From the NCBI GenBank assembly GCA_036657395.1, contig JAVXGM010000003.1, positions 1 through 64,000 of the forward strand: 64,000 nucleotides of DNA, given 5' to 3'. The notes beneath the pieces are model-generated. The model saw only the letters and a list, made by a program, of their open reading frames with translations. It did not search any database and was not told where the DNA came from. Every line of letters starts with the position of its first letter. Positions within the stretch are counted from its first letter, which is position 1. Positions 7,361 through 14,338 of the stretch are shown in pieces. The stretch comes from JAVXGM01 sp036657395. Its GTDB lineage: Bacteria > Bacillota > Clostridia > Peptostreptococcales > Anaerovoracaceae. A program made the position numbers and the translations under genes.

Positions 7361-8098
7361 ATGATTAAACCGAAAATCAATAAAAGAATAAGTAGATATA
7401 ACCATACAACCTATAGAAATCGGGAAATTAAATATATTGTAATCCACTACGTAGGGGCTGTGTCTAAAGCCAAGGATAATGCTAACTATTTTGCTGGGGG
7501 CAATAGGAGGGCATCTGCACACTACTTCACTGACGACACCCAGGTTTGGCAGTCGATAGAAGATAAAAATGCGGCTTGGCATTGTGGCGGAGGACTTCAA
7601 GGTAGCGGTGGACACAAGTTTCATGGCGAATGTACAAACTCAAACAGCATTGGAATAGAGATGTGCTGCAAGAAAAAAGGTGGCAAGCTTTATATTACAG
7701 ATAAGACAATTGCTATGACAGCAAAATTAGTAAAACATCTTATGGACAAATACGGAGTTTCAGCAAGTAGAGTAATTCGCCACTATGACGTTACGGGTAA
7801 GAACTGCCCGGCTCCATATTTAAACCAGGCCAAGTGGGATAAACTTCATGAAACCCTTGCCGGAAAAATCAATATTCCAAAGTACCCCACACAGACTCTA
7901 AAAAGGGGAGATACAGGAGTGCAGGTTAAATCCTTGCAGAAATTCTTAAATAAGGATATGAAGGTAAATCTAGTTGTTGACGGGGCATTTGGCAATGCCA
8001 CAGAAAAGGTACTAAAGGACTTCCAAAAAAAAGAAGGTCTTGTCTTTGATGGAATATGTGGGGAGAAGACCAGAAGTAAGATTAAATCCATAGTATAG
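7361..8098 (+). CDS. N-acetylmuramoyl-L-alanine amidase (phage-type endolysin) with PG-binding domain
   Basis: A 245-residue cell-wall hydrolase. The N-terminal amidase_2 domain (about residues 20-165) has zinc-ligand positions in YIVIHYVG (H29), VIRHYDVTG and NCPAP, and the SIGIEMC segment. The C-terminal part (about 178-245) is a peptidoglycan-binding_1 repeat (LKRGDTGVQVKSLQKFL and FQKKEGLVFDG). There is no signal peptide, which is usual for endolysins released through a holin. It would cut the amide bond between MurNAc and L-alanine. GGGAGGG lies before the ATG. A phi-LC3-type holin follows 31 bp downstream, but no other phage genes are present. Confidence 0.93.
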   Translation: MIKPKINKRISRYNHTTYRNREIKYIVIHYVGAVSKAKDNANYFAGGNRRASAHYFTDDTQVWQSIEDKNAAWHCGGGLQGSGGHKFHGECTNSNSIGIEMCCKKKGGKLYITDKTIAMTAKLVKHLMDKYGVSASRVIRHYDVTGKNCPAPYLNQAKWDKLHETLAGKINIPKYPTQTLKRGDTGVQVKSLQKFLNKDMKVNLVVDGAFGNATEKVLKDFQKKEGLVFDGICGEKTRSKIKSIV

Positions 8099-8129
8099 TT
8101 AAAAATATTAAGGAAGTGAAAGGGAAAAA

Positions 8130-8429
8130 ATGAATTTAAAATTAAGATTAAAGAATAAAGTGACATTGCTCGCTTTAATATTATCTGTAATAACCTTTGT
8201 ATACCAGATCTGTGGAATTATTGGAATCGTTCCACCGGTTGGAGAAGATGCTCTTGTTCAGGCAGGGGGACTAGTAGTAAATATATTGGTGGCTCTTGGG
8301 GTGGTAGTAGATCCTACAACGAAGGGGATCAAAGATAGCAATCAGGTATTATCATATGTAGAACCTGAAAATCTTGCACTGGAAGGGACTTATACGGCGG
8401 ATCGAAGAGATCCAGAGGATGTAATTTAA
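8130..8429 (+). CDS. Phage holin, phi-LC3 family
   Basis: A 99-residue protein with two hydrophobic segments (about residues 12-34 and 46-62) separated by a short loop, an Asn/Lys-rich start (NLKLRLKNKVT), and the hallmark LGVVVDPTTKGIKDSNQVLSY after the second helix. This matches the phi-LC3-type holin family. Holins make membrane holes that let the endolysin reach the wall. It is co-directional with, and 31 bp after, the amidase. Spacing and ribosome-binding site (AAGGAAGTGAAAGGG) support co-expression. With no surrounding prophage, the pair may be a domesticated lysis or release module. Confidence 0.9.
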   Translation: MNLKLRLKNKVTLLALILSVITFVYQICGIIGIVPPVGEDALVQAGGLVVNILVALGVVVDPTTKGIKDSNQVLSYVEPENLALEGTYTADRRDPEDVI

Positions 8430-8505
8430 GGCCAGGAAAACACAAAAAAACATGGCAAGGCTAAGGGCAAGCATGCTATGATAGAAAAAAACTAAGGAGA
8501 AATAA

Positions 8506-9435
8506 ATGGTAGTTTCCCAAATTTTAGGTGCTCTAATTAAGATTTTTATCCTGATTATCCCGGGTATTTTCTTTAAAAAACGGAATATCATTACAGAAAA
8601 TCAAAATGGCGCAGTTTCATCCATCTTAGTCAACTTGACTTGGCCTTGCTTAGTTATTGATGCTATGCAAATTAAATTTTCAATGGAAACCTTAAAGGAT
8701 AGCGGATATATCTTTGGGGTGGCCTTGATTATATTTGCAATATTTGCGGCCATCAGTTTTCCCTTAGCCAAATTAATGAAAATGCCAAAAGGCAAACAAT
8801 ACGCAACGGTATTCATGCTTTTATTTGGAAACACTGGGTTTATTGGAATCCCAGTAATAAAGGCACTCTACGGAGGAGATGCAATTTTCTTTGCAGCCAT
8901 TATAGAATTGGTCAATGATCTTCTTTTATTTACTGTAGGAATCATGCTCATTGAAATGTCTGCAGGTGCTCGCTTAAAAATTGGAGCCAAGAATTTTCTA
9001 AACCCAGGTCTGATAGGTGTGCTCGTAGGACTAATACTTTTCTTGACCAACTGTCAACTGCCAGAAATACTAGGAGATGCCATTGCTACTGTAGGTGGCG
9101 CAACTACCACTCTTACAATGTTTGTAATAGGATTCCAGCTAGGAGGTCTTAAGATAAAAGAGATAACTGGAGATTGGCAGGTGTATGTAGTATGTTTTGT
9201 TAAGCTGCTTATTGTGCCAGTAGTAACCTTACTAGTGGTAAAACTTATTGCAGGTGACTTCACTCTACTTGAGAAGGTTTTGATTTTAAGCTTTGCAATG
9301 CCAGTGGCTTCAGTGTCAGCCATATTCAGCCAACAATACAAGGGGGAAGCTGCCTTTGCAACAAAGACAGTGCTTCTATCCACAGTATTCTCAATCATTA
9401 CAATCCCTATCTTTGCAATAATACTGGAAATGTAA
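8506..9435 (+). CDS. AEC family transporter (second copy)
   Basis: A 309-residue hydrophobic permease of the auxin-efflux-carrier family. It has regularly spaced transmembrane segments, the glycine-rich FMLLFGNTGFIGIPV motif in the first half and SFAMPVASVSAIFSQQY in the second, both characteristic of the family. It likely exports or takes up small carboxylates, but the substrate cannot be read from sequence. CTAAGGAG precedes the ATG. It follows the holin by 76 bp, is convergent with yhgE, and is ended by the hairpin at 9458-9490. It is a paralogue in family, not a close copy, of the gene at 112-1059. Confidence 0.88.
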   Translation: MVVSQILGALIKIFILIIPGIFFKKRNIITENQNGAVSSILVNLTWPCLVIDAMQIKFSMETLKDSGYIFGVALIIFAIFAAISFPLAKLMKMPKGKQYATVFMLLFGNTGFIGIPVIKALYGGDAIFFAAIIELVNDLLLFTVGIMLIEMSAGARLKIGAKNFLNPGLIGVLVGLILFLTNCQLPEILGDAIATVGGATTTLTMFVIGFQLGGLKIKEITGDWQVYVVCFVKLLIVPVVTLLVVKLIAGDFTLLEKVLILSFAMPVASVSAIFSQQYKGEAAFATKTVLLSTVFSIITIPIFAIILEM

Positions 9436-9455
9436 TTTAACAATGCAATTTAACT

Positions 9456-11582
9456 TTAAGCGTTTAGACTTCTTTCTAAGCGTTTTTTTTCGATACGTTT
9501 TTTCTGACGTACAATGCGCACCTCTTTTTTCATTACTGATAGCAAGATGGTAGTAGTAACGAAAACCACTAAAATTCCAATAAGAATAAACAAATCTTGC
9601 TTAAAGAAATAACCTAGACTGCCGCCGATAACCTCTCTAAACAGCCCTACAGAATAAGTCATAGGCATAAATGGGTAGAGAACTTGGAAAATTTTCGGTA
9701 CGGTTTCTATAGGAAAAGTACCTCCGCAGGAAGTCAATTGTAAAATCAGAAGTAAGAGGGCTACGAATTTGCCTAAGTCTTTTAAGTGAACTAAGCAAAA
9801 TTGTATAATTGATATAAACACCATGGATACAAGGCAGCACCCTAATATATAGGCTGTAAAATGGGCGACTTGAAGGCCTAAAGCAAACTTAATAACCATT
9901 GCAAGTATAGTGGCTTGGGCTAAGCCAAGAGCCAGATAGACAACACTTCGAAGAACCACATTCTTTGAATCTCGACACAAATATTTGTATCGTTTATCAA
10001 CATCTAAATAAATTCCAAAGAAAATAATCAATCCACCTACCCAAAGGGACAATGACAGAAAATAGGGAGCAAAAGCTGTGCCGTAATTTGGAATATGCTC
10101 TATTGTCTGAGTGTCTTGGTATATAGGGGTTGCAGCATACTGATCAAGACCATAGAGGGCGGTTAGCTGCTTTTTTGTGTCCTTAATACTAGTAGTGACC
10201 CCTTTTTTACCCTTTGCAATTCCCCTAGATAACTGGTCAATTCCAGTTCCAAGTTGATTAGTGCCATGGGCCACCTTTGCAGCACCAGCCTCTAACTTGC
10301 CGGTTCCATTTGACAGTTCAGTAGCACCAGAATTAAGGGCAGTCGCACCAGTAGCAACTTGATCGATTCCATTGCCTAATTGGACGCTGCCTATTGCCAA
10401 AGCACTGCTTCCATCTTTAGCAGAAGAGACTCCTTGTCCAAGCTGGGTAAGGCCAGTTTTTAGTGCAGGCAAATTATCAGTAGCAGCATAAAGCTGATCT
10501 GCACCACTAGAAATTTCTTTTGAGCCAGCCTGAAGCTTTGGCCCAGACGCCTTTAAGATCGCTAAATTCTGTTGGTTTTGGGGAGTGTTTGCGGCTTGAA
10601 GAAATTTTCCAACTTGTTGTTTAAGTGGTCCGTCAGTCAACTGACCGTAACTTCCTGCAAGTAATTTTACCGAAGTTTCCAAGGTACCTATTGTCTGATC
10701 TACGCCAGAGGTATAAACCTTAAGACCAGAATTCAAGTCGGATGCTCCTTTGGAGAGACTCTTTGTCCCATCAGCAAGTTTCCCCACATCCTTAGTTTTT
10801 TTGTTAATCTCATTGATGCCAGATTGCAATTGTGTCAGGGCATCGTTTAGATCTTGGACCCCAGAAGTCAAAGCTCCATTTCCTTTTTTCAATTTATCTG
10901 TCCCAGTCTTTAGCCGGGACGTTCCCTCTTTAAGTCGATTTGCACCAATTCCAAGCTTTCCAATGCCGGTTTGCAGCTGAGAAACTCCCTGTTGCAGCGT
11001 TACTGCCCCACCTTTTAGCCTTTCTGCTCCACTAGAAAGCTGAATAAATCCGTCTTCTAAGGTCTTAAGTGCATCAGGAACCTCTTCTAGTTTGTCAGAT
11101 AGGCTAACTACGATTTCTTTATCAATATTGGAGGTGATTTCTTTTTCTATCTTTGCAATAGCCGTATTGAGAATCTGCGCCCCCAGGTAGTTACGTTTTT
11201 CGTTGACAGAATAAATGATAGTAGCAGGAATTTTTTCCTTTTTACTAGCAGTGGCCACTTGGGCAGAGAAGTCCGTTGGAATAGTCAAAGAGGCGTAGTA
11301 TTTGTCACCAGCCACCCCAGATTTAGCATCCTTTGCATCTGTAAATATAAAATTAAGAGAACCATCCTCTTTCAAATTATCGCAGATTTCCTGACCAAGA
11401 TTTCGCTGGTCACCGTTAATCTTGCTACCACTATCTAAGTTGACTATGGCCATAGGAACATTATCTAATTTATCGTAAGGATCCCAAAAGGCCCCCAAAT
11501 AAAAGAAACTGTACATTAAAGGTATGATTAGTGCACCAATAATTACAGTTATTTTGAGAATATTTTTTTTTGCTACGCTCAT
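9456..11582 (-). CDS. yhgE: YhgE/Pip family membrane protein
   Basis: A 708-residue protein from the ATG at 11582, which has AGGGGG upstream; the ATG at 11642 lacks one. One N-terminal helix (about residues 7-27) is followed by a conserved extracytoplasmic domain (NVPMAIVNLD... and YYASLTIPTDFS). Then comes a long region (about 180-470) of repeats in which L-x-x-G recurs every 7 residues, as in LKEGTSRLKTGTDKLKKG. Five or six C-terminal helices resemble an ABC-2 permease. The family includes Lactococcus Pip, a phage receptor, and YhgE. Proposed export roles are not proven. It lies directly downstream of its probable TetR regulator. Confidence 0.9.
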   Translation of the reverse strand: MSVAKKNILKITVIIGALIIPLMYSFFYLGAFWDPYDKLDNVPMAIVNLDSGSKINGDQRNLGQEICDNLKEDGSLNFIFTDAKDAKSGVAGDKYYASLTIPTDFSAQVATASKKEKIPATIIYSVNEKRNYLGAQILNTAIAKIEKEITSNIDKEIVVSLSDKLEEVPDALKTLEDGFIQLSSGAERLKGGAVTLQQGVSQLQTGIGKLGIGANRLKEGTSRLKTGTDKLKKGNGALTSGVQDLNDALTQLQSGINEINKKTKDVGKLADGTKSLSKGASDLNSGLKVYTSGVDQTIGTLETSVKLLAGSYGQLTDGPLKQQVGKFLQAANTPQNQQNLAILKASGPKLQAGSKEISSGADQLYAATDNLPALKTGLTQLGQGVSSAKDGSSALAIGSVQLGNGIDQVATGATALNSGATELSNGTGKLEAGAAKVAHGTNQLGTGIDQLSRGIAKGKKGVTTSIKDTKKQLTALYGLDQYAATPIYQDTQTIEHIPNYGTAFAPYFLSLSLWVGGLIIFFGIYLDVDKRYKYLCRDSKNVVLRSVVYLALGLAQATILAMVIKFALGLQVAHFTAYILGCCLVSMVFISIIQFCLVHLKDLGKFVALLLLILQLTSCGGTFPIETVPKIFQVLYPFMPMTYSVGLFREVIGGSLGYFFKQDLFILIGILVVFVTTTILLSVMKKEVRIVRQKKRIEKKRLERSLNA
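9458..9490 (+). terminator. Terminator of the AEC gene, inside the 3' end of yhgE
   Basis: AAGCGTTTAGA (9458-9468) pairs with TCTAAGCGTTT (9475-9485), allowing two G-T pairs, and is followed by a run of T to 9490. It ends the plus-strand AEC transcript. Its DNA is also the last codons of the convergent yhgE gene. Confidence 0.75.
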
Positions 11583-11677
11583 TGTACTATTACCCCCTAA
11601 AAAAACAGTGTAGCAGTACAAAAGGGGAATGTAATTAAACAAAAGAAGTAAAATGTATAAAAAACATACAAATATAG

Positions 11678-12247
11678 TTATTTGTTCAACTCTTTTAAAT
11701 AGTTAGAAATAGCTAGAGATTTGCATTCGTAAACCAAATTGTATACATGGTCTGTTAAGCTTTTGGGAGATTCCTTCATCCCGCCATTAACCCAATCAAT
11801 AATAACGCCGGTTATACCATGGGCAAAAAAAGATGAAATGAATTTCTGGTTTTCTTTGCCTAGTTCTTTTCCGTCAGCTAGTTTGGTTATTGCCTGTGCG
11901 AATACGGATTGAGCAATATCCAAAAGATACTGGCGAAATTCTATGTTGTTGTATTCTAAGGCGTTTAAATAGTATTTTTTTTCGTTTTTCATCAAAGACA
12001 GAGCCGTGAATAGGTTGGAACTCCATGTGTCTAATGTAAGGTTTAAGGTTAGTAGTGAAACGATTTCATTGGAGAAAATCCAGTTTAGTAAGCTGTATTT
12101 GTCCTGAAAATGGTAATAAAAAGTTAGCCTGTTCAATCCGCACTCATTTGTAATCTGAGAAACGGTAATTTGCTCGAAAGGCTTTTCTTCCATTAACGAT
12201 TTAAAGGCTGTCGCAATTGCCTTTTTTGTAATATCTCCTTTTACCAT
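11678..12247 (-). CDS. TetR/AcrR family transcriptional regulator
   Basis: A 189-residue TetR-type repressor. The N-terminal helix-turn-helix is clear (ITKKAIATAFKSLM, then ITVSQITNECGLNRLTFYYHFQDKYSLL, about residues 5-50), and the C-terminal all-helical domain would bind ligand and dimerise. It resembles the DhaS-like branch. The target is probably yhgE, 95 bp downstream on the same strand, plus itself. The promoter is unusual: a 17-bp palindrome fills the whole spacer, and only 6 bp separate the -10 box from this ATG, with no clear ribosome-binding site. The mRNA may therefore be leaderless. Confidence 0.9.
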   Translation of the reverse strand: MVKGDITKKAIATAFKSLMEEKPFEQITVSQITNECGLNRLTFYYHFQDKYSLLNWIFSNEIVSLLTLNLTLDTWSSNLFTALSLMKNEKKYYLNALEYNNIEFRQYLLDIAQSVFAQAITKLADGKELGKENQKFISSFFAHGITGVIIDWVNGGMKESPKSLTDHVYNLVYECKSLAISNYLKELNK

Positions 12248-12253
12248 AAATCC

Positions 12254-12282
12254 AGTTTATCACAAAGCTTTTGTGAAGACAA
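12254..12282 (-). promoter_or_regulatory. tetR promoter with a palindromic operator filling the spacer
   Basis: On the minus strand TTGTCT (12282-12277), exactly 17 bp, then TAAACT (12259-12254). The 17-bp spacer (12276-12260) is itself the palindrome TCACAAA-agc-TTTGTGA with perfect 7-bp arms. A bound TetR dimer would occupy the face between -35 and -10, as in classic TetR autorepression. The -10 box ends 6 bp before the ATG at 12247. Confidence 0.7.
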
Positions 12283-12309
12283 AGAAATTGTATGTAAAAG
12301 TAGAGCTGG

Positions 12310-12447
12310 TTAGTGCTCCACTTCATGGGCGGTTAATTTTACTTTTTTACCGGTCATTTTTTCGATTTGTCGCTCTGCTTCTGTGACCATATGGTCAATA
12401 ACTAGAGCAGGGTTTGCCGGGTTACAATTTTTAAACTTACCAATCAT
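12310..12447 (-). CDS. Small 45-residue hypothetical protein
   Basis: An open frame of 45 codons, too short for usual gene calling. It begins MIGKFKNCNPANPALVIDHM, continues with a charged helix (TEAERQIEKMTGKKVKL) and ends HEVEH. GAGGTGAT lies 8 bp before the ATG, a strong ribosome-binding site. The composition (Lys/Glu-rich amphipathic helix, no low-complexity bias) looks like a real small protein. It sits upstream of tetR on the same strand, 62 bp from it. I do not recognise a family. Confidence 0.5.
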   Translation of the reverse strand: MIGKFKNCNPANPALVIDHMVTEAERQIEKMTGKKVKLTAHEVEH

Positions 12448-12553
12448 TTTATTAATCACCTCATATATATCTTATCCAGAGAAAACTTTCGTATTCATGG
12501 AGAACATAGGTATTTTATAGTATTTTTATAATTTTGCTATCTCCAGGTAATTA

Positions 12554-12582
12554 TTGAAAAGAGAAACTCATAGTGGTAAAAT
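12554..12582 (+). promoter_or_regulatory. Sigma-A promoter of the thioesterase gene
   Basis: TTGAAA (12554-12559), a 17-bp spacer and TAAAAT (12577-12582) stand about 60 bp before the thioesterase start. The 12448-12644 intergenic stretch shows nothing else I can name. Confidence 0.65.
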
Positions 12583-12644
12583 GTCACTAATGCACAGGGT
12601 AAGCAAAATTATTAAAATAAAGATAAAGGAGCTAAAATAAGATT

Positions 12645-13070
12645 ATGGAAAAAAGATTTAATGAAATAATAAACAAAGTGGCGAAAACAGAAGAAAGAAA
12701 ATTAAACAATATGCTAGACCCAGTTTTTTTAGAGGCTAACCGAGAGGAAAAAACATCGGAAATAATCTTTTTCATGAGAGAATGGGAAAAGAATCAAAGG
12801 GGAGAAATCCACGGAGGCTCCATTGCTGCCATGTTTGATACGGCTATGGGAATTACAGCCGCTGCCTTTCAGGGAACAGGTAGCGTTACAACAGCGGACT
12901 TACAAATTAGCTATATTCGCCCACTCATCAGCAGAGAATACATCTTTACATCAGAAGTGACCAGCCTAGGGAAAACATTAATACGTGTGAGGTGCAAAGC
13001 TAGAGAGAAAGATAAAGAGAAAATAGTAGCTACAGCCACAGGAACATATGTACCATATAACAGTAAATAA
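12645..13070 (+). CDS. PaaI family hotdog-fold thioesterase
   Basis: A 141-residue hotdog thioesterase. The motif GEIHGGSIAAMFDTAMG (about residues 56-72) carries the conserved HGG and the acidic residue of the PaaI/4HBT catalytic helix, and TADLQISYIRP is the usual central strand. It probably hydrolyses acyl- or aryl-CoA thioesters, possibly to recover CoA. It is transcribed toward the T-box operon, which encodes CoA ligases, but has its own promoter and is separated by about 375 bp. Ribosome-binding site AAAGGAG lies 13 bp upstream, longer than usual, so the start is slightly uncertain. Confidence 0.87.
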   Translation: MEKRFNEIINKVAKTEERKLNNMLDPVFLEANREEKTSEIIFFMREWEKNQRGEIHGGSIAAMFDTAMGITAAAFQGTGSVTTADLQISYIRPLISREYIFTSEVTSLGKTLIRVRCKAREKDKEKIVATATGTYVPYNSK

Positions 13071-13133
13071 AAAAACTGTTGTGTTAGAGCACAAGAAACA
13101 AAAATGTTTTTTGTGTTTCTTACATAAAAAATA

Positions 13134-13162
13134 TTGACAGGTTTGATAACATAAGTTAAAAT
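13134..13162 (+). promoter_or_regulatory. Near-consensus sigma-A promoter of the T-box operon
   Basis: TTGACA (13134-13139), a 17-bp spacer and TAAAAT (13157-13162). Transcription would start near 13169, just before the T-box stem I. Confidence 0.88.
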
Positions 13163-13169
13163 ACAACCT

Positions 13170-13424
13170 ATAAAAAGTAAGAAGATTAAAGACTATGACG
13201 AAGAAAGTAGGATCTTTTAAGGTAAAAGCGAGTTAGGGGTGGTGAGAGCCTTACAACCAGACAAAAGATATCTGAAAATCACTTCCGAGTTGCAAGCTGA
13301 AATTAAAGTAAGCTTTGACGGATTTCCTCCGTAATAGGGAACGCATATGTTAGTATGTTGTATCAGGTGGTATAACGATAGTTTCAGACTTTCGTCCTCA
13401 TACAAGGATGAAAGTTCTTTTTTT
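13170..13424 (+). promoter_or_regulatory. T-box leader (tRNA-sensing riboswitch), probably isoleucine-specific
   Basis: The landmarks of a T-box leader appear in order: GACGAAGAAAGTAG (K-turn and S-turn strand, from 13198); distal stem I with GCGAG and GGTGGTGAGAGCC (13228-13250); the returning strand AAAAGATATC pairing with GATCTTTT; the specifier loop TGAAAATCAC and CTTCCGAG (13273-13289); a short stem III (ACGGA/TCCGT, about 13318-13332); and the T-box AGGTGGTATAACGA (13366-13379). The terminator is ACTTTCGTCCT (13388-13398) pairing with AGGATGAAAGT (13405-13415), then T7. The codon best placed in the specifier loop is ATC (Ile); AAT is the alternative. The UGGU bulge fits a tRNA ending ACCA, as tRNA-Ile does. 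Confidence 0.9.
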
Positions 13425-13445
13425 GTAATTTAGGAGGATAAAAAT

Positions 13446-14033
13446 ATGAAAATGGAACCAGGCTCAGTAGAAATCAGGTGGCATGGCAGAGGTGGACAAG
13501 GGGCAAAGACAGCCTGTCTGCTTCTTGCAGATGTAGCATTTAATTCAGGAAAATATGTACAGGGCTTCCCCGAATATGGCCCAGAGCGAATGGGAGCGCC
13601 AATTACAGCATACAATCGGATCACAGATTCCCACTGTAATGTTCATTCTAATATTTATCATCCTGATTATGTTGTGGTTGTAGATGAGACGTTGCTTCGT
13701 TCAGTAGATGTGACAAAGGGAATCAAAGATGGTGGAGCATTGATCATCAACTCTAAGAAAGATCCAGAAGAGATTAGAAAACAGCTAGGAGATTTTGGAG
13801 GTAAAATTTGTGTAGTGGATGCAGAGCGGATTTCTATGGAGACCTTAGGGAAAAATTTCCCTAACACGCCAATGCTTGCGGCGGCAGTGAAAGTCAGCGC
13901 AGTTATTGACCCAGACCGATTCGTTGCAGACATGGAAGAATCATTTAGACATAAATTTTCCCACAAGCCAAACTTAATCGAAGGAAATATGAAAGCTTTA
14001 GTAAAATCAATGGAAGAGGTAAAAGTAGGATAA
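13446..14033 (+). CDS. 2-oxoacid:ferredoxin oxidoreductase, gamma subunit
   Basis: A 195-residue gamma (PorG/VorC-like) subunit of a four-subunit oxidoreductase that interconverts 2-oxoacids and acyl-CoA plus CO2 with ferredoxin. The motif EIRWHGRGGQGAKTA and the ERMGAPITAYNRI segment are characteristic of this CoA-side subunit. The start has TAGGAGG 8 bp upstream. It is the first gene after the T-box terminator, and its stop overlaps the delta gene (TAATG). The complex could be pyruvate- or branched-chain-type by sequence; the T-box and neighbouring CoA ligases favour branched-chain or aryl substrates. That is inference. Confidence 0.93.
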   Translation: MKMEPGSVEIRWHGRGGQGAKTACLLLADVAFNSGKYVQGFPEYGPERMGAPITAYNRITDSHCNVHSNIYHPDYVVVVDETLLRSVDVTKGIKDGGALIINSKKDPEEIRKQLGDFGGKICVVDAERISMETLGKNFPNTPMLAAAVKVSAVIDPDRFVADMEESFRHKFSHKPNLIEGNMKALVKSMEEVKVG

Positions 14034-14338
14034 TGAAAAAGAAAGCAGCACAGATAAACGAACAGTCAACATGGCAGGAAATGACCATCGGGGCTGAAAT
14101 TGTTGAATCGGCCACTTCAAAGATGGTCAATACAGGGGAGTGGAGGGTAATGACTCCTGTGTTTAGAGAAGATAAATGCAAACATTGTATGTTGTGCATT
14201 CCATATTGCCCAGATAGCTCCATCCCAGTAAAAGATGGTAAGCGATTGGATTTTGATTTTGAACATTGCAAAGGGTGCGGCATATGCGTAGAAGTATGTC
14301 CTTTTGATGCAATTGATTTTGTAAAGGAGGTTAAGTAA
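14033..14338 (+). CDS. 2-oxoacid:ferredoxin oxidoreductase, delta (ferredoxin-like) subunit
   Basis: A 101-residue two-cluster ferredoxin subunit. CKHCMLCIPYCPD (about residues 46-58) and CKGCGICVEVCPF (about 79-91) are two full CxxCxxCxxxCP motifs binding two [4Fe-4S] clusters that pass electrons to external ferredoxin. The N-terminal extension ending WRVMTPVFREDKC is the usual PorD linker. It overlaps both the gamma gene and the alpha gene by one base (TAATG), so the subunits are translationally coupled in equal amounts. Confidence 0.94.
   Translation: MKKKAAQINEQSTWQEMTIGAEIVESATSKMVNTGEWRVMTPVFREDKCKHCMLCIPYCPDSSIPVKDGKRLDFDFEHCKGCGICVEVCPFDAIDFVKEVK

Noticed and set aside
13093..13121. 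Hairpin AAGAAACA/TGTTTCTT after the thioesterase gene as a terminator
   Set aside because: The stem is good but is followed by ACATAAAAA, not a T-run; it may still slow transcription, but I could not support a terminator call.
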